Program-made: the position numbers and the translations under genes
The notes under the pieces: generated by a model
Databases searched by the model: none
The model's input: the letters and a program-made list of their open reading frames with translations, nothing else
Told to the model about the DNA's origin: nothing
In this document: positions 1-5,946 of the stretch, in pieces
Numbering within the stretch: the first letter of the stretch is position 1
Layout: each line of letters opens with the position of its first letter
Origin: an uncultured Desulfobacterales bacterium
GTDB taxonomy: Bacteria; Desulfobacterota; Desulfobacteria; Desulfobacterales; JAFDCJ01
Length of the DNA: 14,751 nucleotides
Assembly (NCBI GenBank): GCA_945787595.1
Contig: CALZJV010000080.1
Span: 1 to 14,751 of the forward strand
Reading direction: 5' to 3'

Positions 1-96
1 GAAGTTGTCGGCCAAAGAAGGGCGCAAAAAATCGCCGAATTAGCAAAACCGGGCGAATGGCTCCAGAATGCAAGCGGCAAGTGGTATAAAAAGTAA
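1..96 (+). CDS. C-terminal fragment of an unidentified protein, cut by window edge
   Basis: A reading frame open from base 1 runs 31 codons to a TAA at 94-96. The tail is basic and polar and ends in GEWLQNASGKWYKK. No start is visible because the gene would begin outside the window. I do not recognise the family. It would be convergent with the next gene, with 19 bases between the two stops. That gap holds a weak 5-bp hairpin (ATACC at 98-102, GGTAT at 110-114). Another plus frame is also open across most of this stretch, so frame choice rests only on protein-like composition and is uncertain. Confidence 0.35.
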   Translation, partial: EVVGQRRAQKIAELAKPGEWLQNASGKWYKK

Positions 97-115
97 ATAC
101 CAGGTAAAGGTATGA

Positions 116-406
116 TTAGACAAATGAAGTGATATAAAATCCCGGACTTTGCAGGTGTGATTTTTTGCAGCGAGGACAGCGACCGGGACGGGTAAATCGC
201 TGACGCTTTTCAAACACATATCCGCATAGTAGACACTCGGCGGGACGAATCGTCAGCTTCTTGCCCTTGACCGCCAGCGACCGTGAAATGTGGGCAAGGT
301 GCTCAACCGCCTCTTTTTCTCGGATGCCAACCTGTCCGGATAATTGTAGCGCATCCATCTCCCGGTGGCTTAAAAGGTCGATGATCTTTTGACGAATCGT
401 TTGCAT
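116..406 (-). CDS. HTH / zinc-ribbon predicted transcriptional regulator (COG3357-like)
   Basis: A small predicted DNA-binding protein of 96 residues from the ATG at 406. The N-terminal half reads as a winged-helix or HTH domain (MQTIRQKIIDLL..., then DALQLSGQVGIREKEAVEHLAHI). The C-terminal half is a zinc ribbon with two CxxC knuckles, CLLC and CPRC, about 16 residues apart. This architecture matches the COG3357 group (HTH fused to a Zn ribbon), known mainly from archaea and anaerobic bacteria, whose targets are unknown. A longer version could begin at a TTG at 469 (117 residues). I prefer the ATG because the extra N-terminus lacks a Shine-Dalgarno site and its first codons come from a GGTTTCA repeat dimer. 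The gene lies 143 bases downstream of the radical SAM gene on the same strand and may have its own promoter. The family call is fairly secure; the start is not. Confidence 0.75.
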   Translation of the reverse strand: MQTIRQKIIDLLSHREMDALQLSGQVGIREKEAVEHLAHISRSLAVKGKKLTIRPAECLLCGYVFEKRQRFTRPGRCPRCKKSHLQSPGFYITSFV

Positions 407-520
407 ACGCTCTTGTTGGTGGGCCGAAGTGAATTTATCACTTAGCGGTTGATAGGTTTCAGGTTTCAAGCAGGAATTTTAGATCCAAAACCCGTAATTC
501 GCGGCTCACAAGCCGGGTAC

Positions 521-532
521 ATGTTGCAACAT
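521..532. promoter_or_regulatory. Perfect 12-bp palindrome, candidate operator
   Basis: ATGTTGCAACAT is a perfect inverted repeat between the radical SAM gene and the HTH/zinc-ribbon gene, about 115 bases upstream of the latter's preferred ATG. A nearby small hairpin, CGGCT-CACA-AGCCG at 502-515, has no T tract and is a poor terminator. Placement suggests an operator for the downstream regulator, perhaps self-regulation, but this rests on symmetry alone. Confidence 0.3.
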
Positions 533-549
533 TGGGGCATACTCTTTTC

Positions 550-1569
550 TCAGTCAATACTAATCTCTTCTTTTAGAAGGCAGCAGGCAATTTTGTGTTC
601 CGGCTCCCCGGCACTGTCGTAGCTTAAATTGTCAGGCTGAATTAGCTTGTTCATTACACAGCCTTCAGCTATATTAAGTTGAAAAAGGTCTCTTTCGTTG
701 AGTTTATCAGCAGGCACCAGCCGGTTATTTTTAAAAATCAGGCTGTGAAGCGCAAAGTCTTCACACAACGGGCATCGATACACTCTGCCGTTGGGGAACA
801 CAAAATAATTATCGGCAACCAGACCTGCGCATTCGAAATTTTCACCGCTGCCTAAAAAGACTTTAGGATAGGTGACGGTGACGCCAAGTTCCGCTATGCT
901 GCGCGCAACCCGCGGGATGGTATTCAGCCATTGGGATTTTGCAACCTGAAGCTTTTGATCCCGAATGCGGATTTGGCTTCCTGTTGCGGATCTTCCCCGT
1001 AGGCCAATGAATTGTATAAAGAATCTGGAAATACCGATATCCTTTAGTAAGGGCGGCAGCCGGTCCACTTCATGGATGTTGGCGCTGCTTACCGTAAAGA
1101 TCAGGCTGGTGGCGAAGCCCATTGAATTTGCTTTGCGGATGCCGGCAATACAGGTGTCAAATGAGCCCGCACCCCGAATCCGATCATTGGTTTCACGGGT
1201 AGTGCCGTCCAGGCTAAAACTGAAGTAGTCCACTTCTCCGGGCTCAACCTTTGAAATAATATCGTGAAATAGGTATCCGTTTGTATCAATGGTGATTGAG
1301 CCAAAACCCAGATTGCGGGCATATCCAACTGCCGCCGGCAGATCCGGGTGAAGGGTCGGTTCGCCCCCTAAAAAGATGAGGTTCTTTGAGTTGCTATCCT
1401 GGGCAAACGCTTCGAGCCAGGCGTTAATCACAGGCAGCGGGAGAGTGTTTTTGCCATGCTGCCTGGGGTTGATGTAGCAATGGCGGCATTTGAGATTGCA
1501 TTTAGTGAGGATATGAAAAAAAATATTGGTGGAATTTTTGGAGAAGGCAACGGTTTTCGTCCGGATCAT
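550..1569 (-). CDS. Radical SAM enzyme with reduced SPASM/Twitch-like C-terminus
   Basis: A 339-residue radical SAM protein. The [4Fe-4S] ligands are C24, C28 and C31 in KCNLKCRHC, followed by the SAM-binding LGGEP at 67-71 and a partial TIM-barrel core (SFSLDGTTRETNDRIRG around 117-132). The C-terminal part has C247-x13-G261-x4-C266, the opening signature of a SPASM domain, plus C269, C304 and C329/C330. The full SPASM ladder (CX2CX5CX3C) is absent, so it probably holds one auxiliary cluster (Twitch-like) or an unusual set of ligands. SPASM/Twitch enzymes often modify peptides or make cofactors, but no precursor peptide is seen here and the substrate is unknown. Its ATG overlaps the TGA of the upstream cyclic-nucleotide-binding gene (ATGA at 1566-1569), implying translational coupling. 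Confidence 0.9.
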   Translation of the reverse strand: MIRTKTVAFSKNSTNIFFHILTKCNLKCRHCYINPRQHGKNTLPLPVINAWLEAFAQDSNSKNLIFLGGEPTLHPDLPAAVGYARNLGFGSITIDTNGYLFHDIISKVEPGEVDYFSFSLDGTTRETNDRIRGAGSFDTCIAGIRKANSMGFATSLIFTVSSANIHEVDRLPPLLKDIGISRFFIQFIGLRGRSATGSQIRIRDQKLQVAKSQWLNTIPRVARSIAELGVTVTYPKVFLGSGENFECAGLVADNYFVFPNGRVYRCPLCEDFALHSLIFKNNRLVPADKLNERDLFQLNIAEGCVMNKLIQPDNLSYDSAGEPEHKIACCLLKEEISID

Positions 1570-2075
1570 ATTTTGGTAAGTAAACGTTTGATTTTCTTTT
1601 TAGCGGTTATCAGTTCCTCGTTGGTCGCCCGAAGGCGGATCGACATGTACTCAGCAAATATTCGATATAATAAAAGTAAAAAATCCAACTTTTCATCCGT
1701 CGGATCCTGAGCGGAAATCCTGTTTTTAGCGGACGTGTCAACGGCAAGGCAAACGGTTTTTCCGACGGCAACAACCGAGGCCGACCGCTGCATAAAATCG
1801 ATAACTCGCATCTCGCCGAAAATTTCGCCTTTCTTATCAATGGTATTGATTTCCAGGTCTTCCTTGGAAATTCGAATTTTCCCGGAAAGCAGAATATACA
1901 GCCAGGGGTCCTGGTCTCCTTCCCGAATAATCACTTCGCCGTCCGTGTATTCCCTGATTTTGCTTAACCTGAGAAGCTTTTGAAGGCTTTTCGTTTCAAA
2001 ATTCTTGAGGGCAGGAATTCCTAGAAGTTTTTCAATATTTTCAATATTGTCCTTTAAATACCTCGACTCGAGCAT
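1566..2075 (-). CDS. Cyclic nucleotide-binding domain protein without DNA-binding domain
   Basis: A 169-residue protein with one Crp-type cyclic nucleotide-binding domain, roughly residues 20-115. The phosphate-binding cassette is recognisable as GEIFGE (83-88) followed by QRSASV (96-101). Its conserved Glu (E88) and Arg (R97) are both present, so it can plausibly bind cAMP, cGMP or a similar ligand. After the beta roll comes a helical tail (about 128-169) that becomes Lys-rich. There is no HTH domain, so it is not a CRP/FNR transcription factor but a stand-alone sensor or regulatory subunit. A strong ribosome site, GGAGG, lies 5 bases before the ATG. The stop overlaps the start of the radical SAM gene, so the likely partner is that enzyme; this is inference. 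Domain call is secure, function is not. Confidence 0.88.
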   Translation of the reverse strand: MLESRYLKDNIENIEKLLGIPALKNFETKSLQKLLRLSKIREYTDGEVIIREGDQDPWLYILLSGKIRISKEDLEINTIDKKGEIFGEMRVIDFMQRSASVVAVGKTVCLAVDTSAKNRISAQDPTDEKLDFLLLLYRIFAEYMSIRLRATNEELITAKKKIKRLLTKI

Positions 2076-2117
2076 CTCGACCTCCGGCCATTATTTATCA
2101 CCCAAACTTAAACATTA

Positions 2118-2146
2118 ATTTTATACCGCATTTTAAAAAAGGGCAA
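2118..2146 (-). promoter_or_regulatory. Candidate sigma-70-like promoter for the cNMP / radical SAM pair
   Basis: On the minus strand TTGCCC (2146-2141) and TAAAAT (2123-2118) are separated by 17 bases, and the cNMP-binding gene starts about 43 bases further on. A 6-bp inverted repeat (TACCGC 2124-2129, GCGGTA 2147-2152) overlaps the spacer and flanks the -35, and could be a regulator site. The match is by eye only. Confidence 0.4.
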
Positions 2147-2230
2147 GCGGTAATTATATTGCTAAACTATAATCTGTATAAATTTAAGGGGTATACCTAT
2201 AGTGCTGTTCGGCTTCTAAAATAGATAAAT

Positions 2231-3142
2231 TTATAAAAATTCTTTTCTGGCAAAACGAATCGCACGCGAGATTTCCGAATCTGGTGTTCCGGGTTTCAGC
2301 TCGAGTACTTTCAGCGTATCTTTTTTAAGGCCGGAAGCAATTTTTTTAAAGTCTATTTCACCGGTACCGGGAACCAGGTGGTCGTTGAGACCTCTGGCGT
2401 CGTGAAAATGGACTCCGATAAGGTTTTGTGAATAGGCGCCTAACAGAGATCCGGCCGGAATGAGGGTAAGGGATTCATTCACAAACGCATGGCCGGCGTC
2501 GTGCCAGTAACCCAACGGGCCGCCCTCAAAGCGGGTAAAAATCGTGTCGAAATCCTCCAGGGTAGGCAGTTCGCGATAATGATATCGATTTTCGATCCCA
2601 AGCAATATACCCTGTTTTTCAGCTACGAGGGCGAGTTGTTCTAAGCTGGCCAGCAGGTTGTCCAGGTAGATGGGTTTGAGTCGTTCACGCTCTTTTAGCT
2701 TCCGGGAAATGAAGGTTTGTGCTTCTCTGGAGTGTATTTGGTTTGAGTTGAAAAAAGCGTATAACCTGTCTAACTCCATGTCCATTGCCACTTGTCCGCA
2801 GTGCAGGACCACCGCTCTTGCACCCAGATCAGCGGCATGTTCAATGGTTTTGTTTGTCCAAAATACGGCCTGCCCGCGTTCTTCCCTATCCGGACTTGAA
2901 AGCAAATACAGATCACCGCCGCCTTTTGAAGCGGTCAACTTCGGAGGTATCGGAAAGTAATTGTGGATGCTTGAGATTTTGATGCCTGATCGCGGCAGCA
3001 ACTCAATAAGCCGCCGATAAACAGCATCGGAGATACGATATTCCAGTTCGACGGCGGATATGTCAAAACTTTCCAGTGCCTTAATTAAGGAATCACCATC
3101 TTTGGACTGCTTGGACAAGCAGGAAGTTGACAGAGCAAGCAT
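2231..3142 (-). CDS. Sugar phosphate isomerase/epimerase-like TIM barrel (AP endonuclease family 2)
   Basis: A 303-residue protein of the xylose-isomerase-like TIM barrel family (PF01261), which includes sugar isomerases, epimerases and endonuclease IV. The expected metal-site strands are visible: VVLHCGQ, GIENRYHY, GYWHDAGHAF, GVHFHDARG and VLELKPG. These supply the Glu, Asp and His residues that usually hold a divalent metal in this fold. PGTGEIDFKKI after the HFHDARG strand is typical of sugar phosphate isomerase/epimerase annotations. The substrate cannot be told from sequence. No clear Shine-Dalgarno precedes the ATG. It is the last gene of the presumed four-gene run and lies 81 bases after the alpha/beta hydrolase gene. 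The N-terminus LALSTSCL does not form a convincing signal peptide. Confidence 0.85.
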   Translation of the reverse strand: MLALSTSCLSKQSKDGDSLIKALESFDISAVELEYRISDAVYRRLIELLPRSGIKISSIHNYFPIPPKLTASKGGGDLYLLSSPDREERGQAVFWTNKTIEHAADLGARAVVLHCGQVAMDMELDRLYAFFNSNQIHSREAQTFISRKLKERERLKPIYLDNLLASLEQLALVAEKQGILLGIENRYHYRELPTLEDFDTIFTRFEGGPLGYWHDAGHAFVNESLTLIPAGSLLGAYSQNLIGVHFHDARGLNDHLVPGTGEIDFKKIASGLKKDTLKVLELKPGTPDSEISRAIRFARKEFL

Positions 3143-3223
3143 GTTTAATTACCCAAATATCATAAGATTGAAATAGGTTACCGCTCAATGGCTATATTAT
3201 CAATTCGGGACAACTCATCCCCG

Positions 3224-4042
3224 TTAAATAATCCTGATTTCTCGAAGAAAAGAGGCCACATCATGCCAAAAAACTTTCCAATCCGGCGGACAGTCATTAT
3301 GACCGGCATTATAGGCGATCATTTTCCCTTTTTGAACTGCTTTGTAGAGAGCTTTACCATGGGAGAAGGGGATCACCTCATCGTGTCGTCCATGTATGAC
3401 CAGCACCGGCCCCGGGTAGTTTCTTACCACCGATAGATTGTCGAAAGGATCCCGCACGAGAAATGATGGGACCAAAAAACGTTTTGTAAAGGAATGAACA
3501 CCGGTAAATGTCGACATCAGGATGAGCGCCGCCGCAGATCTCCTTTGAGCCAGAGCACAGACGGCACCCCCACCCAAAGAACGGCCGAAAAAAACAATGC
3601 GAGAGGAATCGATATCTTTCCTTGATGCCATATCATCATAGGCGGCAACAAAGATCTGCGTAATGCTGTCTTGCGAAGGGGAGCCCGCCGAAGACCCGTA
3701 ACCCGGATATTCCACCAGCAGCAGTGCGATTCCAAGCCGGGCAAACCCTTCGAGTTTATCGGGCCAGAAATCGATTAATTCACCGTTACCATGGCCAAAA
3801 ATAACGGCCGCAGCCGGTGCAGCCGTCTGTCCGGCAACTGGCGGTATAAACCAGGCCTCAACCTTGCCGAAACCGACATCCAATCGGATTTTTTCCAAAC
3901 CGACAATTTTCGGGTCAGATTGCATAGGCAGTGGAATCGCGCTGCGGGGAAATAGGATCTGCCGCTGTAAAACAAAAAGCAGCCCGCAATATACAGCGTA
4001 AAGCAAGAGCAGCCAACTAATAGTTTTCAGAAGCAGATGCAT
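3224..4042 (-). CDS. Membrane-anchored alpha/beta hydrolase
   Basis: A 272-residue serine hydrolase of the BEM46/ABHD13-like type. A hydrophobic segment at about residues 5-25, followed by QRQILFPR, suggests a single membrane anchor. The rest is an alpha/beta hydrolase core: FGHGNGE near the oxyanion region, PGYGSSAGSPSQ, nucleophile elbow GRSLGG with Ser155, acid Asp221 in HGRHDEVIP, and His248 in AGHNDCPP. The complete triad predicts an active esterase, lipase or peptidase; the substrate is unknown. It starts 12 bases after the exchanger gene stop, so co-transcription is likely. The Shine-Dalgarno is weak (GAG or AAGATG region just before the ATG). It could act on a lipid or a membrane-proximal substrate. 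Confidence 0.87.
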   Translation of the reverse strand: MHLLLKTISWLLLLYAVYCGLLFVLQRQILFPRSAIPLPMQSDPKIVGLEKIRLDVGFGKVEAWFIPPVAGQTAAPAAAVIFGHGNGELIDFWPDKLEGFARLGIALLLVEYPGYGSSAGSPSQDSITQIFVAAYDDMASRKDIDSSRIVFFGRSLGGGAVCALAQRRSAAALILMSTFTGVHSFTKRFLVPSFLVRDPFDNLSVVRNYPGPVLVIHGRHDEVIPFSHGKALYKAVQKGKMIAYNAGHNDCPPDWKVFWHDVASFLREIRII

Positions 4043-4054
4043 ATCATCTTTTTC

Positions 4055-5104
4055 TCAACTAATAAGCCCCTTGTAAAGAAAGAATCCATAGGCGCCGGTT
4101 AGGACAACACCGACGCTCCTGGGTAACCGCCCCAAAAGGGCTATAAAAGTAAAATGGAGCAGCCCGGCACCGATAATGAGACTGACACTCAGGTTAAGGT
4201 GAGGAGGGACTTTAATCGTGTTAAACAGAGCAAACAACCCCACACACATGGGGATGCAGATATGTCCGTCTCCGATCTGAGACGTATAGACCACGTCCGC
4301 ACGGTTGGCCTTTGCATAATAAAGGGCGACCATGCCGTTTGGCAGAACCATTAATATTCCGCTGAGCCAACCCAAATTATCAAACACAAAAAATCCAGGG
4401 CCTGTACGAGGGATCCAGGCCACCAGGCGCTCGATGCTATAGTAGACCGCAATGCCTGATGCCATCACGATAATAAAATCAAAAATGATTGACTTCGGAA
4501 AGGAACGTTTGTGAAGGAAATTATGCTTGAGAATATCGAAAATATGAAACAGCTGCCAGAACAGAAAAAACCCGACAAGCACCAAACCATCTGAAAAATC
4601 TATAGACCCGTCTCTGGCCAGGGCCCACACGGCGCCGGTAAAAAAAAACAATGCAAAAAGGGTTAATAATAAAGACAGGTAATTAATACGGTGCGCCTTG
4701 GTAATTTTTCTTTTACCTTTTTTGGATTTTGAAGGAATTACGATGAGGGTCCAAAACAGTGTCGATAAACCGACGAGCAATGTCAGATTGGTGACATTAT
4801 TGACAAGACAGTTCTCAAGGACGAGAGACCCCGAGCCACCGGATTTGCCAAGAACAAAAGCAAACATCAGATTGGAAAATCCCGAGGCATAGGGCATAAC
4901 CAAAGTGCCTAGCACGGTGCCTTCAAAGCCCTTTTTTTCCAGGGCCTCAAGGCGCCATATCATCACGGCTGATGCCGCTATAAACAGGATCAGGGAAAAC
5001 CAAGGATCCAGTGGATCAAGGTGTGCCGCCTGTTGCTTCAGGGCTGTAACATATGGCGATAGCAAGGTCTTCCAATGACTGGGATCAAGAACCGCTGCTT
5101 TCAT
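4055..5104 (-). CDS. Divergent sodium/calcium exchanger (CaCA) family membrane protein
   Basis: A 349-residue integral membrane protein with about ten predicted hydrophobic segments and a basic cytoplasmic-type loop (SKSKKGKRKITKAHR, about 125-139) separating two halves. Two regions resemble CaCA alpha repeats. Alpha-1, about 61-113, has G...LGTLVMPYASGFSNL, then ...ENCLVNNVTNLTLLVG. Alpha-2, about 245-290, has VLPNGMVALYYAKANRAD, then SQIGDGHICIP. At the positions where calcium exchangers carry a Glu in GTSLPE-type motifs, this protein shows Asn (N78 and N256 by eye alignment). It may therefore move another cation or use a different coupling. It follows the TerB-like gene by 15 bases and precedes the hydrolase gene by 12. 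No good Shine-Dalgarno is visible, suggesting translational coupling. Confidence 0.72.
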   Translation of the reverse strand: MKAAVLDPSHWKTLLSPYVTALKQQAAHLDPLDPWFSLILFIAASAVMIWRLEALEKKGFEGTVLGTLVMPYASGFSNLMFAFVLGKSGGSGSLVLENCLVNNVTNLTLLVGLSTLFWTLIVIPSKSKKGKRKITKAHRINYLSLLLTLFALFFFTGAVWALARDGSIDFSDGLVLVGFFLFWQLFHIFDILKHNFLHKRSFPKSIIFDFIIVMASGIAVYYSIERLVAWIPRTGPGFFVFDNLGWLSGILMVLPNGMVALYYAKANRADVVYTSQIGDGHICIPMCVGLFALFNTIKVPPHLNLSVSLIIGAGLLHFTFIALLGRLPRSVGVVLTGAYGFFLYKGLIS

Positions 5105-5119
5105 CGTAGGTATATAATC

Positions 5120-5536
5120 CTAATAATTACCGGCCACGAGCCCGTCCCATTTTTCACTCAATGCCCGATACTCTTTAAGGCATTCCTCAAGATAATCTAC
5201 ATCGTTACGGGGGATATCCAGTTTTGCGGCAAAGCCGTAAACCTTTTGTCTTTCAGGCAGAGAAAAGTTGCGATCCATTGAGGCGATCATGATGGCATCC
5301 CTAAGAACCACTAGGGCTGTAAGACGGGAAACGCGTTGTTTATTTATGTCAAATGTTTTTTCGGTGGATGCCAAAAACCGATCGTAGTCAACCCCCAAGC
5401 GTTGGGCCTGTTGGCGGACATATTCGAACTCCCGCGGGCCGTTATCCTTATCTGCCTTGGCAATGGCGATCAGTATTTTAATGTAGGTTTCTGAATCAAA
5501 ATCTTTAGAATCTCCGTCCACAAAAGTGAAGTCCAT
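5120..5536 (-). CDS. TerB-like (tellurite resistance B) domain protein
   Basis: A small acidic protein, 138 residues from the chosen start, with a TerB-like all-helical fold. IKILIAIAKADKDNGPREFEYVRQQAQRLG matches the first TerB half with its Asp/Glu-rich loop. DAIMIASMDRNFSLPERQKVYGFAAKLDI is the equivalent second half. TerB proteins are linked to metal or tellurite response and to membrane-associated stress complexes, but the biochemical role is not settled. I start at 5536 because AGGGAGGGG sits just before that ATG; an in-frame ATG at 5578 would add 14 residues and lacks such a site. It is first in the presumed operon with the exchanger. The pairing of TerB with a cation transporter suggests a role in ion or membrane homeostasis (inference). 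Confidence 0.78.
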   Translation of the reverse strand: MDFTFVDGDSKDFDSETYIKILIAIAKADKDNGPREFEYVRQQAQRLGVDYDRFLASTEKTFDINKQRVSRLTALVVLRDAIMIASMDRNFSLPERQKVYGFAAKLDIPRNDVDYLEECLKEYRALSEKWDGLVAGNY

Positions 5537-5540
5537 AATA

Positions 5541-5549
5541 CCCCTCCCT
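5541..5549 (-). promoter_or_regulatory. Strong Shine-Dalgarno deciding the TerB-like start
   Basis: On the minus strand AGGGAGGGG is followed by TATT and then the ATG at 5536. The purine run places translation initiation at MDFTFVDG rather than at the upstream in-frame ATG at 5578. Confidence 0.7.
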
Positions 5550-5616
5550 GCACGTGTTAAAATTTGCATTCCATTCATGACAGATAGGATGCAATATTTA
5601 TTCCAGTTTTCTATAT

Positions 5617-5667
5617 GTAAGAATAGCTCAGCGGATCAGATGAGAGGCGGGTTGAATCCCGCCTTGC
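5617..5667 (+). other. tRNA-like fragment lacking an anticodon arm
   Basis: AATAGCTCAGCGGATCAGA looks like the D-arm entry of a bacterial tRNA (TAGCTCAG-GG...). GCGGGTTGAATCCCGC looks like a T arm whose loop has lost one base (TTGAAT instead of TTCGAAT). Only about five bases separate the two, so the anticodon arm is missing. The piece can still fold: GTAA 5617-5620 with TTGC 5664-5667, CTCA 5627-5630 with TGAG 5641-5644, and GGCGGG 5646-5651 with CCCGCC 5658-5663. It is most simply a decayed tRNA remnant or a chance hairpin. It is not a functional tRNA. Confidence 0.3.
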
Positions 5668-5898
5668 CGGAAGCCCAATCATTGATTTGATAAGAACTCA
5701 CTTTTTTCGATCGGATTAAGGGGAATTGTAAATTGTGGATCGCAGTCAGCGCCAGATCAGCATATGGAGGCACCCATAAAACGGAAACGATATTCAGCCG
5801 GACAGCGAAAGCAGAACTTATTGTCAATATTATTTTTTTTTGGTGGAATTGAGATGTCGCGCCAAATTCTATTTATTCTAAGATTGAAAATCTGGTCC

Positions 5899-5917
5899 TC
5901 CCGCTCTACGAGCAGGA
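5899..5917 (-). terminator. Possible terminator hairpin after the diguanylate cyclase gene
   Basis: On the minus-strand transcript UCCUGCUC-GUA-GAGCGGGA gives an 8-bp stem with a 3-base loop. One U-G wobble pairs only in this orientation. It lies about 30 bases after the TAA and is followed by GGACCAGATTTTC. The T run is short and displaced, so intrinsic termination is possible but weak. Confidence 0.3.
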
Positions 5918-5946
5918 AGCTGGGCTGGAAGCCGTGCCAGGATTCT

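Larger units (their letters stand above)
5579..5946. other. 368-base gap: tRNA-like fragment and hairpins, no gene
   Basis: No convincing coding region is visible on either strand; short open frames here lack ribosome sites and recognisable protein sequence. The gap holds a tRNA-like fragment at 5617-5667 and a hairpin downstream of the diguanylate cyclase gene at 5899-5917. It also includes one arm of an inverted repeat upstream of the TerB-like gene (ATGCAA at 5589-5594; the other arm, TTGCAT, is at 5564-5569). Any promoter for the TerB-exchanger run should also be here or just inside the upstream 43 bases, but I see no clear -35/-10 pair. Confidence 0.55.

Noticed and set aside
5636..5827. 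Minus-strand open frame of 63 codons overlapping the tRNA-like fragment
   Set aside because: No ribosome site or known motif, and it runs through the structured tRNA-like piece.
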